Below are positions 1 to 13,384 of a stretch of 64,000 nt of DNA, one piece after another. A program made the translations under genes and the position numbers. The notes under the pieces were generated by a model that was given only the letters and a program-made list of their open reading frames with translations, was not told the DNA's origin and ran no database searches. Source of the DNA: Aquatica leii (Eukaryota > Arthropoda > Insecta > Coleoptera > Lampyridae); NCBI GenBank assembly GCA_035610365.1, contig CM069432.1, positions 126,490,255 to 126,554,254 of the forward strand. Reading direction: 5' to 3'. Numbering within the stretch: position 1 is the stretch's first letter; each line of letters begins with the position of its first letter.

Positions 1-420
1 TATTAATATATCTACAAATAAGAAGCTGAAACCAATGTTTCAACAAAGATACGTCAACTTCTGGTTACAAAAACATATCGCAATTTTATATTCAGCATTG
101 TGGGTTATTGTATAAAAACTGTTGATTGCTTTTCCGTCTTTCTGTTTGGTTAAACGTGAATTTAGTGCCGCTATGAGCTTTATTACAAAAAAATTGACTA
201 GAAATTAGTATTTGTGAGAATTTGCGCTTGCTATTCACAAACATTGACCCGGACATAAATACACTCATAACATCCCATCAGGTTTATTCAAGTCATTCAA
301 ATGTTTTTTGTATTTTAAAACAAATGTTATATGTTTAAAAAATACTTTTCCATCAAAATGTTTTAATTATATTTTATTTTTACATCACCAATTACCATTA
401 TGCATTCATGTAGTTTTTTC

Positions 421-495
421 ACTCAGAGGTCCGTGGGCAAGTTTTGATTATGAAAAAGTGTCTGTGGGCTAAACGAATTTGGAAACTACTGCTCT
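421..495. mobile_element. hAT-like terminal fragment
   Basis: The stretch ends with GGAAACTACTGCTCTAG, close to the right-end signature shared by many insect hAT elements (complement beginning CAGTRGTTTCCAAA). A second hAT-style motif, CAGAGGTCCGTGGGC, lies about 60 bp to the left. No 8-bp target duplication and no transposase are recognisable next to it, so this is at most a terminal relic. The call rests on short motifs only. Confidence 0.25.
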
Positions 496-879
496 AGATA
501 TATTTAACAAATAAGTTTGTAAAGCATTTTGAATTTCTTATAAGAAAAATAACTACTCTTAATACTAACACGTAATATAGCGGTGAATTTCTATAAAGAA
601 ATAAATAAATAGATAAAAGAATGTTCTCAACAAAAATTTTAAATCAATTTTGCTAACATCAATTAAGAGGTTACGCCACACTAACATTTTAAAAAAATCA
701 ATTTCTTTGTGTTTGACTTTACTTATTATTAATCAATATTATTATTTATAATTTTAAGAATATTGAATGCATTTGAATTTTCCAATGTTAATTTAATTTT
801 GTATTTAAAAGTATTAGATAAATATATTGATTTCTCGAACATAACACTTTTGTAAAAATAATTTTGGTCTGCAGATCAC
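496..879. other. No feature seen
   Basis: AT-rich sequence with no open frame, repeat or RNA signature that I can support. Confidence 0.5.
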
Positions 880-1092
880 TTAATAGTATATTTCCACTGT
901 TCCGTATCCACGATCATTGTCTTTGATTGTCAATTTAAAAAAATGCAGGTTTGTATTGGTTGTTCTTGTATTTGAGCAATTAGTATAAACACAACGATGT
1001 ATGCGATTCTCATTTTTTATACTATTTTTAAGGTACAAACTATAAACTTTTTGTAAATAAAAGTTGCAGTAATGTATCAAGATGATCACCAC
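880..1092 (-). pseudogene. THAP-like zinc-finger half-domain, relic
   Basis: The minus-strand frame of about 70 codons contains CVYTNCSNTRTTNTNLHFF followed by KLTIKDNDR. This has the order of the first half of a THAP finger: Cys-x4-Cys, then an aromatic/basic run, then a K-D-x-x-R segment. THAP fingers are C2CH DNA-binding modules found in P-element and Kolobok transposases and in many insect host proteins. The second Cys and the His of the finger, and the usual Trp after the Arg, are not present in this frame, and it stops soon afterwards. The upstream part of the frame (Leu/Tyr-rich) looks like chance. Probably a transposon-derived or exon relic; the alternative is a coincidental match. 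Confidence 0.35.
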
Positions 1093-3640
1093 AAATAAAA
1101 AAAAATACCTAAATTAAATTAAACGGGTGGAAAAGCATGTCAGAAAAACGAAAAATTTAGAAAAAACCAATGAAAACTAATGATTTTTCAAAATACGACA
1201 TAGGAGTTAAAGTCAAGAATGTAGTATGGCCATTGTATGGATTATTGCTAAAACTAGGTAAAATACGCATTTAACTACTTCAAAACCACAAATTTTAGAC
1301 CGCCTTTACAAATGGTGTATTTAAGCATCGGAACAATTATTTTTAAAGAGAAAGTCAATTTATAACAGCTTTTTAATGTATGATGTGTACGTATGTCACA
1401 TCCGGCAATGCTGGGCAAAATGCACTTGATGATTTATGTGATCTATACAAATATTGATTTTATTTTACTTATAATGAATTCTGCAATGTAGAAATTAAAA
1501 GTATTAAAAGAAGCTAGAAAATGTCTTTAATTGTTTGGTTTTCATTTAATCAACTGTTACATTATTCATTCTACATAAACGGATTTCAGAAGATATTGTT
1601 GATAACATTTCAATATAGAAAGAATAGATCTTTTAGATTAGTTTTAATCCGTAAATTTCTGCAAAAGAAGAACTCACGTAAAAATTACTCAACAATATAG
1701 TTGCTTGAACCAATCGTCAGAAAACCAAGTGGCAAACGCTAACGGACGGTATAAATTTGGTCCTCATTTTAAACGTATTTGGTGACGTATTTACACAACC
1801 TTCTATAATCAATTCTGAAATGTAGAAGTTTTGTTCTTCTTCAACAGTACTTAAATCTGATTTTCCAAATATTGTAGGAACTCGAAAACAGCCATAAAAA
1901 TCATATTATGTTTATTTAAAATCACAGTGGTAATATACGATCGTTTCGCCAATTATTATAATGGCTTCTTCAGATGTTAATTATTTTATTATATAACTAT
2001 CTTCTTTAATTCATTATTAGATTAACATTATTTCCTATGACAGAAAAAAAATTTTTTAAATAATTAAATATTATTTAATAACTAATAAACTTCAAATTTA
2101 TGAAAGATTTTATAACAAACAAACATATTAATAAAATGCCATCAATTACTATAACATGTAAATAGATCGGAATTTAACACACAATTTTAAGTACTTAAAT
2201 CCGATGTTTTTATTTTTTTTTGTAATTACTATTTTGGTAAGATCCGTTACTCTTTAACCTAAAAACAGTTGCAAAATGATTTGGTTTTTAACAATATTTA
2301 CAAATTCTTTTATGTAAAAAACAGTTACTTAGTTTATGACTAAACCCGCATTGATAACATTTTTTTACTACTGCATTTATTACCATTATAGTTACCTCCT
2401 TTTAAACAAATTGTAATTTACTTTCTTAGTTACCAAGACATCCTTTCTTTTGGTTTTTTAGTAATTATTTTGGTATTCTTTTCTGCTACTTTAACAGATG
2501 CTACAATTTTATCCAATGTTTGGCTTTCCAATAAAATATGATACATAGTTAATGAGGAAAACGATGTGAATTCGACTTAGACGAAACCAAGAGTTGCAAT
2601 ATCGTCGGCACAAACTCGCAAACTTGGTGCATCGTTTGTAGGCGGGTTAAAGCGTCATCAAAGCATTTTGTACCTTATACATACAAAAATCAGCTACACC
2701 GTTATAGCAAATTATATACAACTATTTCAAATTAACGGTAAAAAATAAAATAAGTAAAAGTATTTCGGATTTTGTTGCGCAAAATTTGAGTTTAAATTTA
2801 ATTCCATATTTTAATATAAAATTTGCTTAATGTCACGTACTACTAAAATGGCAATTTAAATTCGTTTTTTTGTGTTTTTGTAAGAATTAAATATGTTTAC
2901 GTAAAAGTTATTTAGACTTTTATTAGGCATTGTAATAAACGAATTTAAATGAATTGCTGTAGCATTTCATGATTTTCACGGATTTGTAAAGAGAGTAAAA
3001 ACATAGTTCGTTTCAAAACGACGCCAAATGAAAGTCAAGTAATCTTTTCAAACCTATTAAAGTACTCAAATAAAAAAAAAATTAATTTTGCATTTGATAA
3101 AATTATTTGCAAATTAAGTTATGACTTAACCTTTTCTATACTGAGCTAGCCTGGGAAGTAAAAAGTACTAAAGGTAAGTAAGTAAGCAACGACTCATTGA
3201 ATGTTACAACAAACCTACAAGTTTTTAATCAATAATACTAACTTTTATTACAAAAAAAGTTTGTAAAGAAAGATACGTTATTATTATTAAAGACATAATA
3301 ATAATAAAATAATTATATAATAATTCAACATCGTAAAATAATAATCATTATTAACAGTAAATAGATATCATTTCATTTTATTTTGGTGGTATTCGGTATT
3401 ATAAACTAATCAGCATGAAGTACAAGGTCTAACAAGTAAGACAAAGATCCTCCTACGCACCGAAACCTTAGGAAGAATGTCGTGGTATAACCTCAATTTT
3501 TTTATTACTTTAAATGTTTGTTAAAACGATATCTACTACCATATAAAAGCTTAATATATTAGATTCTAATTTATAATTTGTAATTACATTGTTTCTTTAT
3601 TAGTTTAGATCTATACTGAATATAGTAAAGGTGAAAAATA
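1093..3640. other. Gene-free AT-rich stretch
   Basis: No supported gene. It holds poly-A/T runs and, at about 3277-3355, an imperfect (AAT)n / (ATT)n microsatellite. Nothing else stands out. Confidence 0.5.
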
Positions 3641-3659
3641 TAATCATTTTATATACTGT

Positions 3660-3961
3660 GCACATTTCTATTAATCAACATAGTAATGGAAATAAACTTC
3701 TAATTGTTCCACGATTGATTGCACAATTTCTTCTTCAAATTTTAGTTTGTTATAGTACGGTACATTCTTAATCTTTTTGTGTCCATTAAATTTTTGAGTT
3801 TTGCTTCATTTGGCTTTTTATCTGTTTTTGTAGCTACAAAATACACATTAACTTCTTCCTTAAATGTTTTTAAGTTTTTGGCTAAATTTCTAAGTAAATT
3901 TAGGATTGAAGGTTTATTGAACCGTATTCTAACTTTTTTAAACAATTTACGCAAAACGTGA
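3660..3961 (-). mobile_element. Gag-like fossil of an LTR-type retrotransposon
   Basis: A minus-strand reading contains NLAKNLKTFKEEVNVYFVAT followed by KTDKKPNEAKLKN. This matches the 'FNKP..L...NLA.NWK.F.q...vyf.At..dkk....k...l' pattern of the short gag proteins carried by many insect Ty3/Gypsy-like elements. Nearby sequence continues in the same style. The fossil is broken, with more than one break, and only the N-terminal gag part is visible. No LTRs, protease or reverse transcriptase were recognised on either side. It appears moderately old. Family assignment (Gypsy-like) is an inference from the gag style. Confidence 0.5.
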
Positions 3962-6125
3962 TTAAAGGTTAAGTTTTAGCATCCAATAATTATTTCAGTA
4001 ACCCGTACTTTTTTCTTTAACTTCCTTCTTTGAATTTTTTTTTGACTGCGTCATGTTGTTTTTAATACTTTGTTTAACATTCTAATCTCTTAAATTCCAA
4101 CTTCACTACATACATATTTTGCATACATATACATACAAGCGCTGTTGTCACCTTTTATATATTACTACTGAAAATTTTAAATTTGTTTACTACACGTTGC
4201 AAAATTGCTTTGATCTAAAATTGTAAAAAGAAAATAATTAATTTATATATAAAAATGTTAATTTATCTACATATTTAGATTAAGACAAACTAGAAAAAAT
4301 AAAAATTGTTTATTTTAATTTTATGCATTTATTTACTTAATTAATTACAAACGTATCTAAAATTTATTTTGAATATTATTTTTCTTTTTGTAACTGAAAT
4401 AAAAACGGAAATTAAAATTACACAATTTTTAAAGAATTAAAAATTAAATATATTGCGCTGTCGCTAAAAACTGACAGTTTGCTAAGGAAAAAGTCAAGTT
4501 TTAATTTTAAATTACGGTATCACTGAAAAAACAAAGACATTAAATAACAACCATAATATTAAAAATATTCTGTCTATCTGTGTAAGAGATTGATATATAA
4601 CAAAGCATTAAACAATTAATTCATTGCTTAAAGTATAGTAAACAACACAACTGCTCATCAAATGTTCAAAAAACACAGTTTTGTGCAAAAATTTTTTTAT
4701 CCATTAAACAAATCAATTTTTAGCAGTTTTTTAAAAATTCAGTTATTGTTTTAATGCAATCCTATGATATATAAATAGATTTTTTTTTAAATAATGAATA
4801 CAATAAATACTTTTATAGAAAATTTATTGTTATTAACTATAAAGAATTGTTAATAAAAAAAAGTCATTTTTAATTATCAAGTGCGATAGTAATATAATGT
4901 ATTACAGAAAAAATTTTCATGCACAGCAAATAAATTTTTTTTTCATAATTTATAGAAACTATTTATGTTAGAAATAATAGAAGATTGAACGACATCTAAA
5001 AGCAAATGTGATGATTGACAATGTGACAAACAATGTTTTATTGTAATAGCTTATTTGATTTAAACAATTATTTCATGTGATTTAACAAAATGTAATATTT
5101 AAAATTAGTGTTTTTAACTTATTGTACATATCTAAATGTAAGTACATCAACTGTACACACACATATATAAACTTTTAAAAACTAGATTTTATTAATCAAT
5201 ATTTAGTAATAACATTGCGTGTAGTTTACAATTTAGCATAATTTTTTTAATTAAAATCTTACAAATCTACAATTGTTTGTTTTGTTTAATTTATGTATTT
5301 AAATTTAATTATTTATTTTGTACTTATATTTAAAAATAAAAAATAATAATAGTATTTAATTAAATAAGATTTACAACTAAGCATCATTAATTCCAAGTCT
5401 AACATAACATTGTTTTGATATAACAAGCTGTTGTATAAGCTCTTGCCTAAATTATCACAGGTGTACCATAAGAGTAACTTTAAATCATTCATCTTTGCTG
5501 CGGTAATAATTACTACACAAAGTTTGTCTTCATAAGATACTTAAAGCACACAATTACTTTATGAAAAATAACTGAAAAAAATATTGAGTACTTTTTGAAA
5601 TACGCTCAATGTGAGCGTAACATTTTAATTACTGTTAGTCTAAGTACATAAATTGGTTGAATGTATTGATGAGTTACAGTATATCATCCCATTCATTTTT
5701 AAGTAAGTCATGCATTAATTAATTTGTATGTTTCTAGTTGGTTAAATATAATAATTCAGTTGAATTCGTTTACAGCATTAAGCAATATTAAATACTTTTG
5801 TTTCAAAACAAAACAATTCAAAACAATCACGTTTAACAAAATTAGCTAAAAGTAAAAATTTTCAATAATTTTTTGGTTTTAATTTAATTTTAATTTTATT
5901 GTTGCCATTGCATTGCTTATATTTATATCTAAACAAAGTAATGCATTGCCAGAAAAAAATTATAAAACTTAGTAACAAAATATAAGTACAGTTATAAATT
6001 TAAAAAAAAAACTACTAACAAAATCTTATAACTATTCACTAATGTCGTAAAAATATTAGAATAAATATAAAAATAATATATGAAGTATGTATGTTTAAAG
6101 TTAAATTAAATTTGTAATTTTTTGT
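3962..6125. other. Gene-free AT-rich stretch
   Basis: About 2.2 kb of very AT-rich DNA with long A and T runs. I see no gene, RNA gene, terminal repeats or tandem array. Confidence 0.5.
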
Positions 6126-6484
6126 TAAATGGATGCAATTTAACAAATAAAAATAATTTTTAAATATTCATTTAGCTTAAAAACTAAACATTTTTTAAAT
6201 ATGTAATAGTTTATGTAATGTAATTCCGTTGTACTGCTACATTAGCAAATTAATGTAAAGTGTTTGTTATTAACTATAAAATTATAAAATTGCAATAACA
6301 AAATAGTTTGTACTATTAGTCTAGTATAAAAAACTATAAAAATTAAATTTAGTAAAAGCATTACGTCCTAATTTAACAAAAAATAGATAAAAAACAAAAA
6401 TTAATTCTATAAACAAATGCAGTATTACTAATATTTTTTTAAACATAAACACAATCTATTTTTATAATTATTATTACTACTGTA
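6126..6484 (+). repeat. Direct repeat A, copy 1 (359 bp)
   Basis: This segment, beginning TAAATGGATGCAATTTAAC and ending TATTACTACTGTA, recurs in the same orientation and with the same length at 7896-8254. Reading the two side by side shows only a handful of substitutions and no obvious indels, so they are about 98-99% identical. Copy 1 lies outside the left arm of the foldback and is separated from it by about 300 bp of unrelated sequence; copy 2 lies inside the loop. Neither copy codes for protein. Confidence 0.9.
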
Positions 6485-6577
6485 ACGGCGCGTCTATTTC
6501 AACGACGTGAAATAGTTTATTAGGTGCTGATTCTAAGGACCATCTTTTCAAATAAGGGAAAATATAAAGTAACTTAC

Positions 6578-6686
6578 CTGAAAGTCCTGCAGATCCTTTT
6601 TCAATGGCCAGCAGAAGTTCGATGTTGGTTTTCTTTGGAGGACAGTGTAGAGAAAGTTGCAAGCAAGGTTTTCGCGGTAACGGTAT
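6578..6686 (-). other. Possible coding exon end with splice donor
   Basis: On the minus strand a frame of about 36 codons is open from just after a stop at 6687-6689 and runs into a strong splice donor (exon ...CTTTCAG then GTAAGT at 6572-6577). The local composition is much richer in G+C than its neighbours, and the frame reads CLQLSLHCPPKKTNIELLL then AIEKGSAGLSG. I do not recognise the peptide. There is no ATG; an acceptor could lie upstream. It sits between direct repeat A and the left arm of the foldback, so it may be cargo of that element or a leftover host exon. Low confidence that it is translated. Confidence 0.3.
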
Positions 6687-6781
6687 TCAAACGCAACTTA
6701 TTTCTAGAAACGCCAAACGAATACTAACCCAAACAACACATTGGTACAAAAAACGTCTAAATGTCCGTCTAATAAAGGTGG

Positions 6782-9210
6782 TCTACCGTTAAACATAGAA
6801 ACACTTATTAGGTTTAATTAACTAATACGTAAAGATATAATTATTTTTATTTTACTTATAAACTGTAATAAAAGTTTCATAACCAATGTCACAACATTAC
6901 TGTTTCTTGCAATAACGTTATTAAGTATTAGCTTTATGCAAAAACAATGTTAAAAACTTAATCGCAACATATACTTAACAGTGTTATTGTTTTATCCACA
7001 TAGAATCATTTTTTTTTGCTTAGAAAAAGAACCACTTGCAGTTTACTTATTTATGAGAGAAGAAAAACGAGAACATAAGTAAAACAGCAAAAATTCTTCT
7101 ATTTGTGATGGTAGAAATCTGGACAAAAAAAATGTCGTTTTTGTTGAAAACGTAAAGTTAATCCTGCTACTATGCACTAGTGTTTCTTTGGGCCAAAATG
7201 ACCCTATATGATAGTATAAAGTGTTACGTGTAAAAGATGAAACTATGACACTCGCCTGAAATAAAGTAACATAAACAAAATTCCGTGAATGTTTGGAAAA
7301 TTCGAACAAAAACAAAATCAAAAAGTCAAATCGAAGGACGCCAGGAAAGAGTAAAGCTCAATGGACTTCTGGCCTTTGCCAACCACAAGCCCGGATACAC
7401 TCTAAATGGACTTACCTTAATAGAGTGTATCTCACTAAAATCTGAAATGGACTTAAATATCACATAACGCGAAGGCCGACGGAATTAAAGGCTTGTTTAC
7501 AATAACAATTTAACATTTATTTGAACAAAAAAAATTATTCAAAACAAGAAAATAGAAAAAAAACTATTTAAATTAACGCATTATAATAAAAAAATTAAAA
7601 AAACATGAAAGCTAAAAACAAATTAAAGTATATTGAATCGTATCAAAACAAACAAAATTTTTAAATAAATGCAACTAAAGTAAAATTAAAAAAAAATAAG
7701 AAATCTTAATTAACCAAAGCACGGCCGTGTGCGCATTATATAGATATTAATTAAATACAAAGTGTAATAAATTTGTGTATTTTGCAACCAGGATAAAAAT
7801 TTTAATAGTAAGTTTTCCGGTTAACGTTAACGACCGTTTTATATTAGTTAATAATCTTGCGTTAGACCTGTTTCTAATATATGTGCTGGTATATATAAAT
7901 GGATGCAATTTAACAAATAAAAATAATTTTTAAATATTCATTTAGCTTAAAAACTAAACATTTTTTAAATATGTAATAGTTTATGTAATGTAATTGCCTT
8001 GTACTGCTACATTAGCAAATTAATGTAAAGTGTTTGTTATTAACTATAAAATTATAAAATTGCAATAACAAAATAGTTTGTACTATTAGTCTAGTATAAA
8101 AAATTATAAAAATTAAATTTAGTAAAAGCATTACGTCCTAATTTAACAAAAAATAGATAAAAAACAAAAATTAATTCTATAAACAAATTCAGTATTACTA
8201 ATATTTTTTTAAACATATACACAATCTATTTTTATAATTATTATTACTACTGTATTTAGTTAATATCTATATAATGCGCACACAGCCGTGCTTTGGTTAA
8301 TTAAGATTTCTTATTTTTTTTGAATTTTACTTTAGTTGCATTTATTTAAAAATTTGGTTTGTTTTGATACGATTCAATATACTTTAATTTGTTTTTAGCT
8401 TTCATGTTTTTTTAATTTTTTTATTATAATGCGTTAATTTAAATAGTTTTTTTTTGCTATTTTCTTGTTTTGAATAATTTTTTTTTGTTCAAATAAATGT
8501 TAAATTGTTATTGTAAACAAGCCTTTAATTCCGTCGGCCTTCGCGTTATGTGATATTTAAGTTCATTTCAGATTTTAGTGAGATACACTCTATTAAGGTA
8601 AGTCCATTTAGAGTGTATCCGGGCTTGTGGTTGGCAAAGGCCAGAAGTCCATTGAGCTTTACTCTTTCCTGGCGCCCTTCGATTTGACTTTTTGATTTTG
8701 TTTTTGTTCGAGTTTTCCAAACATTCACGGAATTTTGTGTGCGAGTGTCATACTTTCATCTTTTGCACGTAACACTTTATACTATCATATAGGGTCATTT
8801 TGGCCCAAAGAAACACTAGTGTAGTAGCAGGATTAACTTTACGTTTTCAACAAAAACGACATTTTTTTGTCCAGATTTCTACCATCACAAATAGAAGAAT
8901 TTTTGTTGTTTTACTTATGTTCTCGTTTTTCTTCTCCCATAAATAAGTAAACTGCAAGTGGTTCTTTTTCTAAGCAAAAAAAAATGATTCTATGTGGATA
9001 AAACAATAACACTGTTAAGTATATGTTGCGATTAAGTTTTTAACATTGTTTTTGCATAAAGCTAATACTTATAACATTATTGCAAGAAACAGTAATGTTG
9101 TGACATTGGTTATGAAACTTTTATTACAGTTTATAATTAAAATAAAAATAATTATATCTTTACGTATTAGTTAATTAAACCTAATAAGTGTTTCTATGTT
9201 TAAGGGTAGA
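6782..9210. mobile_element. Large foldback element with ~950-bp inverted arms
   Basis: The left arm (about 6782-7755) and right arm (about 8257-9210) are inverted copies of each other with few differences; the left arm carries an extra ~20 bp near 7260. The arms enclose a loop of about 500 bp, most of which is direct repeat A copy 2. No transposase frame is present. Each arm holds the same 60-codon open frame (7285-7467 plus, 8546-8728 minus; central part GRQERVKLNGLLAFANHKPG), which I do not recognise. Within it a 10-bp hairpin (GATACACTCT...AGAGTGTATC) occurs. The outer ends share TCTACC[CG]TTAAACATAG. I see no clear target duplication. It could be a non-autonomous foldback transposon or an inverted duplication of host DNA. 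Confidence 0.8.
7896..8254 (+). repeat. Direct repeat A, copy 2 (loop of the foldback)
   Basis: Nearly identical to 6126-6484 and of the same length. It ends two to three bases before the right inverted arm begins, and starts about 140 bp after the left arm ends, so it makes up most of the spacer between the arms. Confidence 0.9.
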
Positions 9211-12200
9211 ACGCCTGCGAATTAACGCGCTAAACAAAATAAAATTTAGTTATGAACAATAAATTTTAGAAAATAATTTTAATTGTAATTTAACAAAATA
9301 TTGTGTGACAAATATTTTCATTTACTGCAAACTTCTCCATCTTCACTAATAAATAATATAAAAGTTAAAATTTTTAGATCACTTTTTTATAAATGTATAA
9401 AAGCTGTGTAGATCAAATTTTGACAAACAATTGGTTATATAGCCTTCTAACCAATAAAGAAATTGTTCTCAATAATTACATTTGTAAAAGTTTTTTATTT
9501 TATTGTACATTTCATCAAATATAAACCTTTTTTTCTTATAACAATCTTAATTTTTAAAGGATAATATTGAATTTATGTTAACTCCTAGTAACGCATTTGG
9601 CAAAGTACATGTAAAGTTTGAAACATGTACGCATAACAAATATTTATAAAACATTAAAAATAGATGGCGCGTTTTGTTTGAAATGACAGGGCAAAGCAGG
9701 TACTTAGAGGCGGAGTTTATAAAACAAGAATTTGACGATTACGTGTAAAGCATATTTGAACAAATAACTATTGTCAAATTCTGCTAAAGGTTATTTTTAC
9801 TATGCCATATGCAAATCTTTTGTATTGTGATTTTTTTCTATCTATTAATGCTACCTTACGTTTTCAACGCTTTATATTGACAATCGTAACAGATAGTGTG
9901 TAAAAATATTAGTTTTTGAATATGCCGCAAAGTAGTTCAAAAACAAATAAAAAACGAAATATTTGCTTTACAAACATCCGCTATTATGTACGAAATTTAG
10001 AAACGGGCAATTTCAAAATTTGAATGTTTTACAAATTTAAAAGTAAAAAATCGTAGTTTTTTAATTCACGATAAATACAATTTTTTGCAAGCAATTATAG
10101 AAGTAAAATATTTATTTAAATAAAATGGGCGAGTTATATTTAAAACAAAACCATAGCTATATGCATCAAATTCAAGGACAAATGCTTATCTGTAAAAAAA
10201 ACATTTGCTACTTAGTATTATATACAGATGTGGATCTAGAAATTATTAAAATAAAAAAAGACAAGATATTTTGTAAAAAAATGTTAAAAGATTAATTAAA
10301 TTTTGGGAAACTCATTGTATTCCGGAATTTGTAGATTCTAGAATCTAAAGGGGTATGAAAACTAGAAAATAAAGCAAAATATACATGTGAGTATGCTTTT
10401 CAATCAACGTTTTAAGTTTTAATAGATATTTTGCACACAGCATTGTTATTTTATTTGTTAAATTAATTCACGACTAACGACTTTGTTTCCAAATTTTTGA
10501 AATGTATATACGGAATATAAATATTTCATTATAAATTTTGTTTGTAAAACGCAATAATCAAATTGTTTTTAAAGAAGTCGTTTTTATATAGTTAGACTTT
10601 TTTTTTAAAGCAAATTAATAAATGAGCGCATATGTGTGAAAAGAAAATGCGAACAGCGTCTAGTAGCCAAAGAAACCAAACGTTACTGTGCAATCTGCAT
10701 TAGACAAACATTACTTTCAAGAAAAAAAATGTATTCCATTTATATTATAGTGATTTGGAATTAAAATACAATTACCAGTGTTTTTATGTGTATTATAAAA
10801 AAATATTTGAATAGATATACGCTGGCCATCCGGGCAAGTACAAACAAATATATCAGCATAATATCAGTTACCATAAGTCTATTGTTGAAAATTTAAGACC
10901 GCCCAAATAAGAATTATGGGTTTGTGTAGTTTTAGTTGCATACTATCACTTGTATTCAGATGTACCAGTATTACTTCCATCTATACAAAAACTTTAAGAA
11001 CGACAAGTAACATACTGAAAACGTTTACCAAAACAGCAAACAAAACAAAAAGTTTGAAAGGAAACTGATGTAGTATCATAATATTAATAGATTTGCGATT
11101 TGTCTATATTTAATCATCATTAAGATAAGCTCCATATTGTAAAATAATTATTTGTTTGCTTTCAAATTTTAAAAAGTAAACTAAATCAAATCAAAAAAGT
11201 TAATTTGGTTAGGTAATTGCTTTTCTGAATTCAAAAATTAATACAGATATAAAAAATCTTACAAATAAAATTTAAATTATAATTATACTAAAGTTTATTA
11301 CACCTAAAGATTTATAATATAGTTTTGTTTAGAATAAAATATTAACATATTGTAAATTTTTTTAAGAAACATAAAACTATAAAAGTTTTTTATTTTATTA
11401 ATTGATTTTTTTACGCTATAACAATATTGAAATAATCTGTTAGTAGTACGTAAATAACAAAGAAATTTAAGAATTTAAACCGTTTAATAGTATCAGTACT
11501 GAGTTTTGTAATTATATTAATACAGCAACGAATAGATTTGTGTTTTGACTATACGCTTCCAACTCTATAATTTCCATAATAACGTAATTGACCGAGAACG
11601 TCACTCAGATTACATAACAGTCACTCAAGAGACTCGGCGCAAATTACCTCAATTTTCAGTAGATATAGCACAATTCAATTCAATACGTTTAAACGTACTA
11701 ATTATTGTCATATGCACTTAACAAAATACCAATTATACGTTATAAAATATAATTATAATTTCCAGTGTGTTATAAATGTTTTTAAAACTTTTTTTTTAAT
11801 TTTTAAGATTATACATATAAAAATGATACATATAGGTAGATTTGTTTTAAATTTTTAATTAAAAAATAGTTTTGAGTACAAATACAAACATTTATAAACT
11901 TAAATAAAAGTTAGTACATTTTATAAACTATTTAATATAATTGTATAAATTGCTTCAAAACTTTTTTCTGTTGATGAAATATCAAATTTATAAATGTGAT
12001 AAAAAAATTTAATCATACTTTGCTATTCTTTTTATATTTAAGTAAAAATTGCATTTTATTTAAAAGAAATTTTATATCTATTTTATACTTATAATAAAAT
12101 TTTAAAATATATAAAAACAAAGTTTTAAAAAGTTTAACAAACAATTAAGAAGTAACTCTAAAATCAAAACTTATTACGACATGATAAGACCAACACATAA

Positions 12201-13384
12201 GAATTGACCGTAAACCAACATTCATTTATAAAAATTAGTTACTAAACTTTTCGTGAGGAATTGGATAACCAACTTAATCTAGCACTTAACCATTGTACCG
12301 GCTACTTAACAACACTAGCAGTACAGTTGTTACACGCACCTTGAAATCAGCACGAACGTGTAAATATATTGTAGTAATATAATTACCAATTTGCAAAATT
12401 AAATATTGCATCAAATTAACCTATCATCTTGCACTAAACAGCGTATTTTGTATTAAAACGCACGACCTTTGCGTCAGAGTTAATTACGTAATGTAGATAC
12501 ATTTCTCAACCAAATTTTGCTTTTGAATGAAAAGTTGGAGTCTGAAAACTCCTCTATCAATTTTTGAAAACCCTGATCACTATCATTATTTGTTTTTCTT
12601 TCTCTATGACAGCTACTTGAGGTTAATAAGTCGTATTATTTGGCACCCGAGGACAGCTTTCAACGGAGATCATTGCATTAATTTTTGTTACAGATAAAAT
12701 AAATCCAATCGGTAGCTAGGAGCTAAAAATTATAAAACGTGTAACAGTCAAATCTACGTGTAAAACAAAATTCTCACAAACTTTTAATATATTAACATCT
12801 AATAAAAATCGGCAACAAGATAGTTTTGTAGGCGGATATACCTTTTTTGTCTAGTATATTAATTTCTAAAAAAATTTAAATATGGCGAATGTTTATAGAA
12901 AAAAAAATTGCACTTACCAAAATAATTTTTTAACTTAACACGAAGTAATGTAAAGAACGGTAAAATCGAAAATAAAATAAAACATGTTCGCAAAATTAAT
13001 CTTTCCCTTTGTCTCTTAGATTATTTAGAAAAGTTGAAAATTGACCGCAAACAGAATTGTAAGCCGAAAGAAAATCTAAATTGAAATCGTTATAATAAGA
13101 TGTTTACATTGGTAGATGCCAGAGCTGTTAAAACATACATAAGTAATATAATTACCGTCTTTTTAAAATCTCTTAAAAACAAGTAGTCATTATATAGTTA
13201 GTGTAATTTAGTTATTGATTATTGCGTAAATTAGAAACAAATTTAAATCAATATAGTGTCCGGTGTGAAAGTAACCGATACCTGTAAAACAAGAAACATG
13301 GTAAGTAATATTTTATAACAAAGAAGAAACGTAAACCGGCGTAGAACTAATTAGTAAAATAATCAAAGAACAGTAAAAAAAACG
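9211..13384. other. Gene-free AT-rich stretch
   Basis: About 4.2 kb without a supported gene, RNA gene or mobile element. Small richer patches (for example near 9660-9730, 11560-11650 and 12540-12720) have no frame or repeat partner in this window. Confidence 0.45.

Noticed and set aside
3779-3961. 60-codon plus-strand frame
   Set aside because: Shadow of the gag-like fossil on the minus strand.
7043-7321. 92-codon minus-strand frame rich in Phe and Ser
   Set aside because: Lies in the foldback arm opposite the 60-codon frame; the mirrored copy in the other arm does not stay open over the same length.
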